43,321 bases of DNA from Paucimonas sp. (GTDB lineage: Bacteria; Pseudomonadota; Gammaproteobacteria; Burkholderiales; Burkholderiaceae_D). A program made the translations under genes and the position numbers. Shown in pieces: positions 1 through 13,293 of this stretch. Each line of letters begins with the position of its first letter. Within the stretch, counting starts at the first letter, position 1. The stretch spans positions 1-43,321 of the forward strand of contig JAQGMC010000140.1 in NCBI GenBank assembly GCA_028292545.1, written 5' to 3'. A model generated the notes under the pieces. That model worked only from the letters and a program-made list of their open reading frames with translations. It had not been told where the DNA came from and made no database searches.

Positions 1-478
1 TCGTAGCGCCCGTAGTCACGATCGAGATGGGCGTGACTTCCGAGCCAGTTCCAGCCGTGGTCGGTATCTGGACCAGTGGCAGCCGGGTGCCTTGGACATT
101 GCCGATGCCATACATGGTCGAGAGCGGTTGGTCGCCCGCGACCAGTACCGCGATCAGTTTTGCCACGTCCATTGAACTGCCACCGCCGAAGCCAATAACG
201 AGGTCCACTGCCAAACCACGCGCATGCTCAGCAGCCGCCAGGATCACTGAGTCGGGCGGATCCGCCACCACGTCCGAATACAGTTGCACCGAGAAGCCGG
301 CCGCTTCCAGCGCCTGGGTCGGCGTCGCCAGGAGGCCGGTTTTGACAAAGCCGGGGTCGGTCACGATTAGCGCGCGCTTCGCTGCAGGGAAGTACTGGCG
401 GCAAAGTTCGCCGAGCCGATTGCTGGCACCGATCTCCGACACGATGTTGGGCACGGTACTGAAAGTGAAGTTATTCAT
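1..478 (-). CDS. Iron-containing alcohol dehydrogenase, N-terminal part (cut by window edge)
   Basis: The first 159 residues of a group III (iron-dependent) alcohol dehydrogenase, which would interconvert an alcohol and an aldehyde or ketone with NAD(P). The visible part begins MNNFTFSTVPNIV and contains a Rossmann-like half with the family signature GFGGGSSMDVAK, then IPTTAGTGSEVTP, which precedes the metal-binding half. The metal-ligand histidines lie beyond the window. The start ATG is preceded by AAGGAG eight bases upstream, a good ribosome binding site. The gene points away from the TSUP permease, so the two are divergent. The substrate cannot be told from this part of the protein. Confidence 0.9.
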   Translation of the reverse strand, partial: MNNFTFSTVPNIVSEIGASNRLGELCRQYFPAAKRALIVTDPGFVKTGLLATPTQALEAAGFSVQLYSDVVADPPDSVILAAAEHARGLAVDLVIGFGGGSSMDVAKLIAVLVAGDQPLSTMYGIGNVQGTRLPLVQIPTTAGTGSEVTPISIVTTGAT

Positions 479-595
479 TGGTGTCTCCTTGAACCGCACA
501 TTCTAACAACCCCGGCCGGGTAGCGACCAGCCGAACCCACCCATTTGGCAAGCTTGCCCAGTAGTACAATGCCGCCTTGCTTGCCGCCTGCCACC

Positions 596-1357
596 ATGAC
601 CGATTACCTGATCCTCGCCCTTGCCGCCTTCCTGGCGGGACTCATCGACGCTGTAGTCGGTGGGGGCGGGCTGATCCAAACGCCTGCCTTGTTCACCGTT
701 TTTCCTCAGGCTGCACCGGCAAGCCTGCTCGGCACCAGCAAACTCGCGGGAATCTGGGGTACGGCTGCGGCAGCCCGCAGTTATGCAAGCAGGGTACAGA
801 TCCAGTGGAGTGCGGCTGCGCCTGCGGCACTCGCCGCCTTCGCCTTGTCCTTTCTTGGTGCCTGGACGGTGACCCGGGTCCCGCCAGACCTGATCCGGAA
901 ACTCCTGCCTTTCCTGCTCATCCTGGTCGCGGGCTATACCTATGCCCGCAAGGATTTTGGCCAGCACCACAAACCCCTGCACACCGGTAATTCCGAGCGC
1001 GGGCTAGCCATCGCGGTGGGTGGCGCTATCGGGTTTTACGATGGATTCTTCGGTCCCGGCACCGGCAGTTTCCTTGTCTTCATGTTCGTCCGCTTTTTCG
1101 GTTTCGATTTCCTGCGTGCTTCGGCCGCGTCCAAGGTCGTGAATGTGGCCTGCAATCTTGCCGCTTTGCTGATGTTCTCCTACACGGGCCATATGTTATG
1201 GGCTGTGGGGTTATTGATGGCCGTGTGTAATGTGGCGGGCTCGGTGACGGGTACCCGCCTTGCTATCACGCACGGGCTACCGTTTGTCCGGAAACTGTTC
1301 CTGGTTGTCGTGACAGCGTTGATCCTGAAAACGGCTTACGACGCATTTCTGCGCTAG
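596..1357 (+). CDS. TSUP-family (TauE/SafE) membrane permease
   Basis: A 253-residue very hydrophobic protein of the sulfite exporter TauE/SafE family. These inner-membrane permeases move sulfite, organosulfonates or other small anions. The family features seen are the N-terminal GLIDAVVGGGGLIQTPAL and its second-half counterpart GFYDGFFGPGTGSFLVF, which reflect the internal duplication, with about seven or eight hydrophobic segments. The ATG at 596 was chosen because the protein then starts exactly at the first membrane helix. There is no clear ribosome binding site, and a TACAAT -10-like box at 565-570 suggests a very short leader. The substrate is not predictable. Confidence 0.85.
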   Translation: MTDYLILALAAFLAGLIDAVVGGGGLIQTPALFTVFPQAAPASLLGTSKLAGIWGTAAAARSYASRVQIQWSAAAPAALAAFALSFLGAWTVTRVPPDLIRKLLPFLLILVAGYTYARKDFGQHHKPLHTGNSERGLAIAVGGAIGFYDGFFGPGTGSFLVFMFVRFFGFDFLRASAASKVVNVACNLAALLMFSYTGHMLWAVGLLMAVCNVAGSVTGTRLAITHGLPFVRKLFLVVVTALILKTAYDAFLR

Positions 1358-1377
1358 TTCAATAAGCCGTCCTGCAA

Positions 1378-1393
1378 TGTTTCACGTGGAACA
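1378..1393 (-). promoter_or_regulatory. parS centromere site 1
   Basis: A perfect 16-bp copy of the chromosomal parS consensus on the minus strand (plus strand reads TGTTTCACGTGGAACA). ParB loads here as a CTP-dependent clamp. It lies 20 bp from a second parS in opposite orientation, and parA and parB are about 3.3 kb downstream. Confidence 0.95.
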
Positions 1394-1413
1394 ATTCCGG
1401 TCGACGCTCGGTT

Positions 1414-1429
1414 TGTTCCACGTGAAACA
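1414..1429 (+). promoter_or_regulatory. parS centromere site 2
   Basis: A perfect copy of the consensus TGTTCCACGTGAAACA on the plus strand. With site 1 it forms a large inverted pair separated by 20 bp. It abuts the position where the -35 element of the mnmG promoter should be (-10 at 1454-1459), so bound ParB could affect mnmG transcription. That last point is inference. Confidence 0.95.
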
Positions 1430-1453
1430 ATCAGTCCTCTAAACGAAAACGCT

Positions 1454-1459
1454 TATAAT
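1454..1459 (+). promoter_or_regulatory. Probable -10 box of the mnmG operon
   Basis: A perfect TATAAT 37 bp before the mnmG start codon. No good -35 hexamer sits 16-18 bp upstream (the expected place, about 1430-1436, reads roughly TCAGTC). The promoter is therefore inferred from the -10 box and position only. Confidence 0.5.
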
Positions 1460-1495
1460 CACGCCTCTGTCCAGCCTGTCTCCCTGAGGCGCCTC

Positions 1496-3421
1496 ATGCT
1501 TTTTCCCACTGAATTTGATGTCATCGTCGTTGGCGGTGGTCATGCCGGCACGGAAGCCGCGCTGGCTGCAGCGCGGATGGGTCAAAAAACCTTGCTGCTG
1601 ACCCACAACATTGAAACGCTGGGACAGATGTCCTGCAATCCCTCGATTGGTGGCATCGGAAAAGGGCATCTCGTCAAAGAAGTCGACGCGATGGGCGGTG
1701 CAATGGCAATAGCTACCGACGAAGCGGGCATCCAGTTCCGCATCCTGAATTCGTCCAAGGGCCCCGCTGTACGCGCAACCCGGGCTCAGGCCGACCGGCT
1801 CTTGTACAAGCAAGCGATACGAAGCCGCCTCGAAAACCAGCCCAATCTGTGGCTGTTCCAGCAGGCGGTAGATGACTTGATGATGGAAGGCGACCGGGTA
1901 GTTGGCGCTGTCACCCAGGTCGGCATCCGCTTTCGGGGGCGCGCCGTAGTGCTCACGGCCGGTACTTTCCTGAATGGGAAGATTCACGTCGGCCTGAATA
2001 ACTACTCTGCCGGACGAGCTGGCGATCCGCCCGCTATCTCCTTGTCGGAGCGCCTGCGAGAGTTAAAGCTGCCTCAGGGCCGGCTGAAAACCGGTACGCC
2101 GCCGCGCATCGATGGACGGTCGATCGACTTCTCGGTCATGGAAGAGCAGCCCGGCGACCTCGACCCGGTACCAGTCTTTTCAGTGATGGGTACGCGCGCC
2201 ATGCATCCGCGCCAGGTGCCGTGCTGGGTTACGCACACGAATGCGGCGACCCACGACATCATTCGGCAAGGCTTGGACCGCAGCCCGATGTATACCGGCG
2301 TCATTGAAGGCGTTGGCCCACGTTACTGCCCGTCAATTGAAGACAAGATCCACCGCTTTGCTGGCAAGGATTCGCATCAAATCTTCCTGGAGCCGGAAGG
2401 GCTGACGACGAACGAGTTTTACCCCAACGGTATTTCGACAAGTTTGCCCTTCGACGTGCAGCTGAATCTAGTTCGCTCGATGCGTGGACTCGAAAATGCG
2501 CATATCCTGCGCCCCGGCTATGCGATCGAGTACGACTATTTCGATCCTCGAGGCTTGCAGGCGTCGCTGGAAACCCGCGCCATCCGTGGCCTGTTTTTCG
2601 CCGGCCAGATCAACGGCACGACCGGCTATGAAGAAGCGGCCGCACAGGGCATGCTGGCAGGGATCAACGCCGCCTTGCTGACGCAAGGCCGGCCGGCATT
2701 TACCCCGCGGCGCGACCAGGCTTACCTGGGCGTGCTGGTCGACGACTTGGTTACCCAAGGTGTGGCCGAACCTTATCGCATGTTTACCAGCCGCGCTGAA
2801 TACCGGCTCAGCCTGCGCGAAGACAATGCCGATCTGCGCCTGACTGAAATCGGTCGCAAGCTTGGCTGCGTGGGCGACGCGCAGTGGGATGCTTTCCAGC
2901 GTAAACGCGACGCCGTTGCGGCCGAGTCGGAACGGTTGAAGTCAACCTGGGTGAACCCGCGCATCATTGCCGAAGCCGAAGCCCAGCGCCTGCTCGGACG
3001 CAGCATGGAGCGCGAATATGCATTGGCCGATTTGCTGCGCCGGCCTGACGTCACCTATGAAAAACTGATGACGCTTACGGCCCTGGACGGCAAGCAATAC
3101 CGGTCGGAAGTCGTGCTCGACCCAGCGGTTACCGAGCAGGTGGAAATCCAGGTCAAGTACGCTGGCTACATTGACCGCCAGGCACGGGAAGTAGAGCGGC
3201 ATGACTACTACGAAAACATGAAGTTGCCGGCCGAGCTGGACTATATGCAGGTGGCTGCGCTATCGATGGAAGTGCGTCAGAAACTTACGCGTCACAAGCC
3301 GCAAACCCTGGGCCAGGCCTCGCGGATTTCCGGCGTGACACCAGCCGCCATTTCATTGCTGCTGGTCCACCTTAAAAAGGGCGGTTTCAGGGAATTTGCC
3401 AGTCCGGACCGAGCGGCGTGA
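1496..3421 (+). CDS. mnmG: tRNA uridine-5-carboxymethylaminomethyl modification enzyme MnmG (GidA)
   Basis: A 641-residue FAD protein that works with MnmE to put the cmnm5 group on uridine 34 of several tRNAs. It shows the FAD-binding GGGHAG at residues 13-18, the motif [20 protein letters not shown] near residue 45, and [13 protein letters not shown], which includes the conserved second FAD contact. The C-terminal helical domain with YYENMKLP and [15 protein letters not shown], used for MnmE and tRNA binding, is also present. Length is close to the usual 630. The stop codon overlaps the rsmG start by 4 bases, so the two are translationally coupled. The mnmG-rsmG-parAB order is typical of near-origin DNA in proteobacteria. 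Confidence 0.98.
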   Translation: MLFPTEFDVIVVGGGHAGTEAALAAARMGQKTLLLTHNIETLGQMSCNPSIGGIGKGHLVKEVDAMGGAMAIATDEAGIQFRILNSSKGPAVRATRAQADRLLYKQAIRSRLENQPNLWLFQQAVDDLMMEGDRVVGAVTQVGIRFRGRAVVLTAGTFLNGKIHVGLNNYSAGRAGDPPAISLSERLRELKLPQGRLKTGTPPRIDGRSIDFSVMEEQPGDLDPVPVFSVMGTRAMHPRQVPCWVTHTNAATHDIIRQGLDRSPMYTGVIEGVGPRYCPSIEDKIHRFAGKDSHQIFLEPEGLTTNEFYPNGISTSLPFDVQLNLVRSMRGLENAHILRPGYAIEYDYFDPRGLQASLETRAIRGLFFAGQINGTTGYEEAAAQGMLAGINAALLTQGRPAFTPRRDQAYLGVLVDDLVTQGVAEPYRMFTSRAEYRLSLREDNADLRLTEIGRKLGCVGDAQWDAFQRKRDAVAAESERLKSTWVNPRIIAEAEAQRLLGRSMEREYALADLLRRPDVTYEKLMTLTALDGKQYRSEVVLDPAVTEQVEIQVKYAGYIDRQAREVERHDYYENMKLPAELDYMQVAALSMEVRQKLTRHKPQTLGQASRISGVTPAAISLLLVHLKKGGFREFASPDRAA

Positions 3422-4098
3422 AGTCTCCAACGCTCAATCGCGACGCGCTTGCCGCGCTGCTGGAGCAAGGCGTGAACCAGCTACGCCTTGAACTCGGTCC
3501 TCGGGCACTGGGGCGGCTCCTCGACTTCACAGCACTGCTGGTCAAATGGAATACCGTGTACAACCTGACTGCGGTACGGGATCCGCAACGCATGGTGACC
3601 CAGCACTTGCTCGATAGCCTGGCTGCCGTGCCGGCCATCGCCAATGCCCGCAGTTTGCTCGACGTGGGCGCGGGCGGTGGCTTGCCCGGCATCGTGTTTG
3701 CAATCTGGGCGGCCGAGTCGGCGCCTGCGATGCACATCAGTTTGATTGATACGGTACAGAAAAAGACGGCTTTCCTGACCCAGGTAAAAGCGGAATTGGG
3801 ACTGGATAACGTGACTATCTATTGTGGTCGGGTGGAGGAATTGCCTCCGGCATCCAAGTTCGATGTCATCACCTCGCGCGCCTTCGCCGAGTTGCGCGAC
3901 TTTGTGGCATGGTCGGGCCACCTGCTGGAAACGGGGGGACGCTTTGTTGCAATGAAAGGTGTGGAACCGGCTGGCGAAATTTCGGCCTTGCCCGCGCCGT
4001 GGGTTGCCACCCGGGTCGAGCCGCTGCGGGTGCCCGGCCTGGAAGCGGAACGCCATTTGGTTACCATCGAGCGCGAAGATGCGGGGCAGCAAGCATGA
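3418..4098 (+). CDS. rsmG: 16S rRNA (guanine527-N7)-methyltransferase RsmG (GidB)
   Basis: A 226-residue class I SAM methyltransferase that makes m7G527 in 16S rRNA. Loss of this enzyme is known to give low-level streptomycin resistance. The SAM motif [12 protein letters not shown] is at residues 80-91, followed by [13 protein letters not shown] (acidic residue binding the ribose) and the conserved ITSRAFAEL. The GTG start at 3418 lies inside the end of mnmG (GTGA overlap). The 3' end in turn overlaps the LysE-type gene by ATGA, so the three genes form a tightly coupled unit. Confidence 0.97.
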   Translation: MKSPTLNRDALAALLEQGVNQLRLELGPRALGRLLDFTALLVKWNTVYNLTAVRDPQRMVTQHLLDSLAAVPAIANARSLLDVGAGGGLPGIVFAIWAAESAPAMHISLIDTVQKKTAFLTQVKAELGLDNVTIYCGRVEELPPASKFDVITSRAFAELRDFVAWSGHLLETGGRFVAMKGVEPAGEISALPAPWVATRVEPLRVPGLEAERHLVTIEREDAGQQA

Positions 4099-4730
4099 GC
4101 CTGTTGTCGTTTTTGCATCACTATGGGCTGGCGGATCCTGTGCAGCTGGTTGTGACCACCATGGTTTTCCTCATGCTTCCGGGGCCCGGTACGTTTTGCA
4201 TACTGGCCTGTACGGGCCAAGGCGGATTGCGCGGTGGTTATGCCTCCCTGTTCGGGGTGATGCTGGGCGATAGCATCCTGATGCTGATGGCGGCGTTAGG
4301 CGTGGCTGCCCTGCTGCGCGCGAATCCCGGCTGGTATGCGCTGCTACAGTATGCCGGCGCCGCCTACTTGTGCTGGCTCGGGCTGCGTCTGTTGCTGGCC
4401 AAGGAGCAGGGCAGGGCGGTCGTACCTTTCAGGCACATGGCCAATTTGCGCCGCAGCTTGCTGGTGACCCTGCTCAATCCCAAAGCCATCGTGTTTTACA
4501 TGGCATTTTTCCCCCTGTTCATCGATCCGGCTACCGAGCGCGGCGCCTCGACATTCATTGCGATCGCAACTGTCATCCTGTGCTGCACGCTTGCCTACGG
4601 CTCCTTCCTGGTCGTCGCCGGCAATGCAGCTGCAACCCGGCTTAAAAAACACCGCGGCATCGCTGCCATCGGCAGCAAACTGGCCGGTCTGTTCCTGATC
4701 GGCATGGGCATCAAGATCACAACCAACTAA
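4095..4730 (+). CDS. LysE/RhtB-family amino-acid exporter
   Basis: A 211-residue inner-membrane protein of the LysE/RhtB exporter family, expected to have about six helices and to export amino acids or homoserine-lactone-like compounds. The N-terminal signature LMLPGPGTFCILACTGQGGLRGG and the central NPKAIVFYMAFFPLFID are family hallmarks. The ATG at 4095 overlaps the rsmG stop (ATGA). It was preferred over a longer open frame starting at 3822, which is merely the shadow of rsmG. Its position between rsmG and parA is unusual for a conserved housekeeping block. The substrate is unknown. Confidence 0.9.
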   Translation: MSLLSFLHHYGLADPVQLVVTTMVFLMLPGPGTFCILACTGQGGLRGGYASLFGVMLGDSILMLMAALGVAALLRANPGWYALLQYAGAAYLCWLGLRLLLAKEQGRAVVPFRHMANLRRSLLVTLLNPKAIVFYMAFFPLFIDPATERGASTFIAIATVILCCTLAYGSFLVVAGNAAATRLKKHRGIAAIGSKLAGLFLIGMGIKITTN

Positions 4731-4753
4731 AACGACCAGACAGGCAGGGAAGA

Positions 4754-5524
4754 ATGGCGAAGATTTTTTGCGTGGCGAACCAGAAAGGCGGAGTAGGGAA
4801 GACCACGACGGCAGTGAACCTGGCTGCCGGTCTTGCCAAGCTGGACCAGCGCGTCTTGCTGATAGACCTGGACCCGCAGGGCAATGCGACCATGGGCGCC
4901 GGTATCAACAAGGGTGAACTGCAGCTCAGTATCTATCACGTCTTGTTGGGGTTGGCTGAGGTAAGCCAGGCGACCCTGTTTTCCGAGAATGGCAAGTTCC
5001 ACGTCCTGCCCGCCAACCGTGACCTGGCCGGCGCTGAAGTTGAAATGGTGGAGCTCGAGAACCGGGAAAAACGCCTGAAGCTGGCCTTGGAGCCTGTCGG
5101 CGCCGACTATGACTTCGTGCTTATCGATTGTCCGCCGGCATTGTCGATGCTGACCTTGAACGGATTGTGTGCAGCCAACGGCGTCATTATCCCGATGCAG
5201 TGCGAGTACTATGCGCTCGAAGGTTTGTCGGACTTGGTCAATACGATCAAGATCGTGCACGCCAAGCTGAACCCAGACTTGAAGATCATCGGCTTGTTGC
5301 GCGTCATGTTTGACCCGCGTGTCACCTTGTCGCAGCAAGTCTCGGCGCAACTGGAGCAGCACTTCGGCGAAAAGGTATTCAAGATCATCATTCCGCGCAA
5401 TGTGCGACTTGCGGAAGCGCCTTCGTATGGCATGCCGGGCGTCATCTTCGACCCGACTTCCAAAGGTGCGCAAGCCTACGTCGCTTTCGGCGCCGAAATG
5501 GTTGAACGCATCAAATCAATGTAA
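4754..5524 (+). CDS. parA: Chromosome partitioning ATPase ParA (Soj)
   Basis: A 256-residue ParA/Soj ATPase that forms a DNA-bound gradient driving segregation of ParB-parS complexes. The deviant Walker A box KGGVGKTT is at residues 11-18, followed by the Walker A' region VLLIDLDPQGNATMG and the Walker B region YDFVLIDCPPALSMLTLN. There is no N-terminal helix-turn-helix, so this is the small chromosomal type. ParB follows after 15 bp, and perfect parS sites are present 3.3 kb upstream. The AGGGAAGA just before the ATG acts as ribosome binding site. Confidence 0.98.
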   Translation: MAKIFCVANQKGGVGKTTTAVNLAAGLAKLDQRVLLIDLDPQGNATMGAGINKGELQLSIYHVLLGLAEVSQATLFSENGKFHVLPANRDLAGAEVEMVELENREKRLKLALEPVGADYDFVLIDCPPALSMLTLNGLCAANGVIIPMQCEYYALEGLSDLVNTIKIVHAKLNPDLKIIGLLRVMFDPRVTLSQQVSAQLEQHFGEKVFKIIIPRNVRLAEAPSYGMPGVIFDPTSKGAQAYVAFGAEMVERIKSM

Positions 5525-5539
5525 AACCCACCCCTCGAC

Positions 5540-6433
5540 ATGGCTACGAAAAAACAAAAAGGATTGGGCCGCGGCCTTGAAGCACTGCTCGGCGGCGGCT
5601 CCGCAGATTTTGCTGAAGAAATTCCGGTCCTGGAGATGGCGCCGACCACGCTGCAAATGGGCGAACTGCAGGCTGGCAAATATCAGCCCCGGACGCGCAT
5701 GGACGAAGGCGCGCTTAACGAGCTGGCCGCTTCAATCAAGGCGCAGGGCTTGCTGCAGGCAATCCTGGTGCGGCCGATCGAGCAAGCCGGAAAGGGGCCC
5801 CGCTATGAAATCATCGCTGGCGAGCGCCGGTTCCGTGCCGCTCAGCTGGCTGGGCTGGCTGAAGTCCCGGTGCTGGTGAAGAAGGTGGATGATGAATCAG
5901 CGGCCGCAATGGCGCTGATTGAAAACATGCAGCGGGAAGACTTGAATCCGCTGGAGGAAGCGCAGGGAATACATCGCCTGATCACTGACTTCAAGTTCAC
6001 GCATGAACAGGCGGCCGGCGCCGTCGGACGTTCGCGCAGCGCCGTGTCCAACCTGCTGCGCTTGCTGAATCTGGCCGCGCCAGTACAGACCATGCTGATG
6101 GCGAACGATATCGACATGGGCCATGCGCGGGCGCTGCTGGCAGTGGATGCCGCAACCCAGATTACGCTCGCCAACCAGATCGTCGCCAAGCGCATGTCGG
6201 TGCGGGAGGCGGAAAAGCTGGTGCTGCGCGCCAGCCAGGAAGCAGCTGGCACTGAACGCACAGGCACCGGGAAGTCGAAATCAGGCGACTTGCGGCGCCT
6301 GGAGGAAGAACTGTCGGACGCACTGGCCACCACCGTAAGCATCCGGATGGGAGCCAAGCAACGCGGTCAGTTAAGCATCGATTTTGCCGACCTGGATGCG
6401 CTCGACGGCATCATCGCCCGCCTGCGTCGATAG
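5540..6433 (+). CDS. parB: Chromosome partitioning protein ParB (Spo0J)
   Basis: A 297-residue ParB that binds parS and spreads as a CTP-dependent sliding clamp. It has the usual N-terminal KKQKGLGRGLEALLG, where a basic segment that stimulates the ParA ATPase is expected. The CTP-binding motif GERRFRA is at residues 94-100 and ENMQR at 128-132. A helix-turn-helix with the parS-reading GRSRSAVSNLLRLLNL follows around 165-180. The C-terminal dimerisation segment is complete. It is cotranscribed with parA and ends 226 bp before atpI. Confidence 0.98.
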   Translation: MATKKQKGLGRGLEALLGGGSADFAEEIPVLEMAPTTLQMGELQAGKYQPRTRMDEGALNELAASIKAQGLLQAILVRPIEQAGKGPRYEIIAGERRFRAAQLAGLAEVPVLVKKVDDESAAAMALIENMQREDLNPLEEAQGIHRLITDFKFTHEQAAGAVGRSRSAVSNLLRLLNLAAPVQTMLMANDIDMGHARALLAVDAATQITLANQIVAKRMSVREAEKLVLRASQEAAGTERTGTGKSKSGDLRRLEEELSDALATTVSIRMGAKQRGQLSIDFADLDALDGIIARLRR

Positions 6434-6456
6434 AGAATGGCCCGCTCTAAGGTGGT

Positions 6457-6487
6457 GCGCTTATCGTTCAATGTGAACGATAAGCGC
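6457..6487. repeat. Perfect 14-bp inverted repeat between parB and atpI
   Basis: The arm GCGCTTATCGTTCA at 6457-6470 is followed by a 3-base loop and its exact complement at 6474-6487. No T run follows on either strand, so this is not a typical intrinsic terminator. It could be a factor-binding operator or an mRNA 3'-end stabiliser for parAB. It lies 36 bp upstream of the atp promoter -35 element. Confidence 0.8.
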
Positions 6488-6522
6488 TCACTTATAAGTC
6501 TTGCCACTAGCCAAGTTGAGGT

Positions 6523-6552
6523 TTGACGTGGCCTTCGGAAAACACTTATAAT
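6523..6552 (+). promoter_or_regulatory. Sigma70-type promoter of the atp operon
   Basis: TTGACG (6523-6528) and TATAAT (6547-6552) are separated by 18 bp. This is the best consensus promoter in the window, and it sits 107 bp upstream of atpI. It implies a leader of about 100 bases. Confidence 0.8.
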
Positions 6553-6659
6553 CCCGTGGCTTTGTCGAACGCACTCCCTGACGCAATACCCCCTGAACTC
6601 CTCGGTCCGCAAGCGGTGAAAGCTGCGCGCACCGCGCGGTTGCACCAAACCGGACACTG

Positions 6660-7842
<1,183 letters not shown>

Positions 7843-7895
7843 GACCCCGAACGTATCGGCACTACGCTGAGAAGCTTACGCAGTATTGCAGTTTC

Positions 7896-8176
<281 letters not shown>

Positions 8177-8195
8177 GCGCGCAGTTCACTATCGC

Positions 8196-8238
8196 CGGGC
8201 CACGGACGCACAGGCTTGACCTGACCGTCCACGGCCCG
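8196..8238 (+). repeat. Imperfect hairpin between atpE and atpF
   Basis: CGGGCC and GGAC at 8196-8207 can pair with GTCC and GGCCCG at 8227-8238, with a two-base internal mismatch and a 19-base loop. An mRNA structure here could protect the atpE message. There is no T run, so termination is unlikely. Confidence 0.45.
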
Positions 8239-8267
8239 ACAGTCGTCATTACGAGAAGGAAAATACC

Positions 8268-8738
8268 GTGAACCTGAACGCAACCCTGTTTGCACAGTTC
8301 GTGGTCTTCTTCATCCTCGCCTGGTTCACGATGAAATTCGTGTGGCCGCCGCTGATGAAAGCGCTCGACGAGCGCGCGCAGAAGATCACCGAAGGCTTGG
8401 CAGCAGCAGACCGCGGCAAGGCAGAAATGGCCGCCGCAGAAAAGCGCGCCCATGCCGAATTGTCGAGCGCCCGCGATGAAGGCCAGAAGCGCATCAACGA
8501 AGCCGAGAAGCGCGGCCTGTTGATCATCGAAGAAGCCAAGAAGACCGCAAGCGACGAAGCAGCCCGCATCATCGCTGCCGCCCGTGCCGACGCTGAACAG
8601 CAAGTGACCCGTGCGCGTGAAGAGCTGCGTGCCCAGGTGGCGACGCTGGCCGTGCGTGGCGCTGAGCAGATCCTCAAGCGCGAGATCAACGCATCCGCCC
8701 ACGCTGAGCTGCTGAACCAGATGAAGGCTGAACTGTAA
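8268..8738 (+). CDS. atpF: ATP synthase Fo subunit b
   Basis: A 156-residue peripheral-stalk subunit. One membrane helix spans about residues 5-28, followed by a long charged alpha-helical coiled coil rich in Ala, Glu, Lys and Arg that reaches F1 and binds subunit delta. Its length equals that of the E. coli protein, and there is a single b gene, so the stalk is a b2 homodimer. The ribosome binding site AGAAGGAAA precedes the ATG, and atpH follows after 2 bases. Confidence 0.97.
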   Translation: MNLNATLFAQFVVFFILAWFTMKFVWPPLMKALDERAQKITEGLAAADRGKAEMAAAEKRAHAELSSARDEGQKRINEAEKRGLLIIEEAKKTASDEAARIIAAARADAEQQVTRAREELRAQVATLAVRGAEQILKREINASAHAELLNQMKAEL

Positions 8739-8740
8739 TC

Positions 8741-9274
8741 ATGGCTGAAATCGCAACCGTTGCCCGTCCCTATGCCGAAGCGCTGTTTCGCGTAGCTGCT
8801 GCATCGAACCTGCAGGCGTGGTCCAGCCTGGTCGACGAAATGTCCCAGGTCGCCGCGCAGCCTGAGGTGAAGCAGCTGGCCGACAACCCCAAAGTGTCCG
8901 ACCAGCAAACGAGCGAAATCTTCCTGTCGGCGATCAAGTCGCCGGTACCGGCCGAGGCCAGGAATTTCGTCGACATGCTGGTGCAGAACGGCCGCTTGAC
9001 CTTGTTGCCAGAAATCGGCACGCAATTCCACGCCTTGAAGAATGCGCAGGAAGGCGCCGCAGATGCGCGCATCGACAGCGCATTCGAAATCTCCCAGGCG
9101 CAGGTGCAGGAACTGGTTGCCGTGCTGGAAAAGAAATTCGGCCGCAAACTAAACCCGACCGTCACTGTCGATCCTTCGCTGATTGGCGGCGTGCGCGTAG
9201 TAGTGGGCGACCAGGTGCTCGATACCTCGGTGCGCGCCAAGCTGCAAAAGATGCACGTTGCCCTGGCCGCGTGA
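8741..9274 (+). CDS. atpH: ATP synthase F1 subunit delta
   Basis: A 177-residue subunit joining the peripheral stalk to the top of F1. N-terminal [13 protein letters not shown] (the alpha-binding helical domain) and the C-terminal signature [34 protein letters not shown] are diagnostic. Length equals the E. coli subunit. It is the fifth gene of the operon, tightly linked to atpF. Confidence 0.97.
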   Translation: MAEIATVARPYAEALFRVAAASNLQAWSSLVDEMSQVAAQPEVKQLADNPKVSDQQTSEIFLSAIKSPVPAEARNFVDMLVQNGRLTLLPEIGTQFHALKNAQEGAADARIDSAFEISQAQVQELVAVLEKKFGRKLNPTVTVDPSLIGGVRVVVGDQVLDTSVRAKLQKMHVALAA

Positions 9275-9334
9275 CCAGCGCCGGCAATCCGGCGCTTCGG
9301 CGCGCAAGCACACAGAACATTTTTAGGAGTTAGC

Positions 9335-10870
<1,536 letters not shown>

Positions 10871-10901
10871 AGACAACGCGACTCGCAAGGAGTAATTGCT
10901 G

Positions 10902-11771
10902 ATGGCTGCAGGTAAAGAGATACGCGGCAAGATCAAGAGCGTAGAAAACACGAAGAAGATCACCAAGGCGATGGAGATGGTCGCCGCATCCAAAATGCGC
11001 AAGGCGCAGGAACGGATGCGGTCCGCTCGTCCCTACAGTGAAAAGATTCGCAATATTGCGTCGAACCTGGCGTCCGCGAATCCGGAGTACACGCATCCCT
11101 TCCTGGTTCGCCAGGACAATGCGAAGACCGTGGGCTTCATCGTTGTCACGACCGACAAGGGCCTGTGCGGCGGCATGAACACCAACGCCTTGCGCGCGGT
11201 GACGGCCAAGCTGCGCGAACTTGACGCCAGTGGCATCAAGACCGAAATGGTCGCCATTGGCAACAAGGGTCTCGGCTTCCTGAACCGGATCAGCGCCAAG
11301 GTCGTGTCGCATGTGACCCAGATCGGCGATACGCCGCACCTGGACAAGCTGATTGGGCCGGTCAAGGTGTTGCTGGACGCTTACCAGGAAGGCAGGCTGG
11401 ACGCGGTCTACCTGGTCTACACCCGCTTCATCAACACCATGAAGCAGGAGCCGGTGCTGGAGCAATTGCTGCCGCTGGCGTCCGAGAAAATGACTGCCGA
11501 CCGCGGCAGCCACGGCTGGGATTACCTGTATGAGCCGGATGCCGCAACCGTCATCGACGAACTGCTGGTGCGTTACGTCGAAGCGCTGATTTACCAGGCT
11601 GTTGCCGAAAACCTGGCGTCCGAGCAATCGGCGCGGATGGTGGCGATGAAGTCGGCCAGCGAAAATGCAGGCACCGTAATCAGCGACCTGCGGCTGGTCT
11701 ATAACAAGACCCGCCAGGCAGCGATCACCAAGGAACTGTCCGAGATCGTGGCCGGTGCGGCCGCAGTTTAA
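10902..11771 (+). CDS. atpG: ATP synthase F1 subunit gamma
   Basis: A 289-residue central rotor shaft. N-terminal [28 protein letters not shown] and C-terminal [36 protein letters not shown] are the two coiled-coil halves conserved in all gamma subunits. The internal GLCGGMNTN motif is also seen. The ATG at 10902 is preferred to a TTG six bases earlier, because AAGGAG at 10887-10892 lies at the right distance (9 bases) only from the ATG. Confidence 0.98.
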   Translation: MAAGKEIRGKIKSVENTKKITKAMEMVAASKMRKAQERMRSARPYSEKIRNIASNLASANPEYTHPFLVRQDNAKTVGFIVVTTDKGLCGGMNTNALRAVTAKLRELDASGIKTEMVAIGNKGLGFLNRISAKVVSHVTQIGDTPHLDKLIGPVKVLLDAYQEGRLDAVYLVYTRFINTMKQEPVLEQLLPLASEKMTADRGSHGWDYLYEPDAATVIDELLVRYVEALIYQAVAENLASEQSARMVAMKSASENAGTVISDLRLVYNKTRQAAITKELSEIVAGAAAV

Positions 11772-11790
11772 GCAGACGTCAGAATTTTAA

Positions 11791-13215
<1,425 letters not shown>

Positions 13216-13223
13216 TGCGCAAG

Positions 13224-13252
13224 CGGGTCCGCAACTCCCCGTTGCGGACCCG
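13224..13252 (+). repeat. Perfect 12-bp stem between atpD and atpC
   Basis: The arm CGGGTCCGCAAC (13224-13235) and its exact complement (13241-13252) flank a 5-base loop. No U tract follows, so this is not a full intrinsic terminator. It may block 3' exonucleases or reduce expression of atpC relative to atpD. The role is inference. Confidence 0.75.
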
Positions 13253-13293
13253 TCGCAAGACTGGACTTCCGATTTCCGAACCAAGGCAAATTT

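Noticed and set aside
6457..6487. Intrinsic terminator for parB
   Set aside because: The hairpin is perfect but no T run follows on either strand, so it is listed as an unexplained inverted repeat instead.
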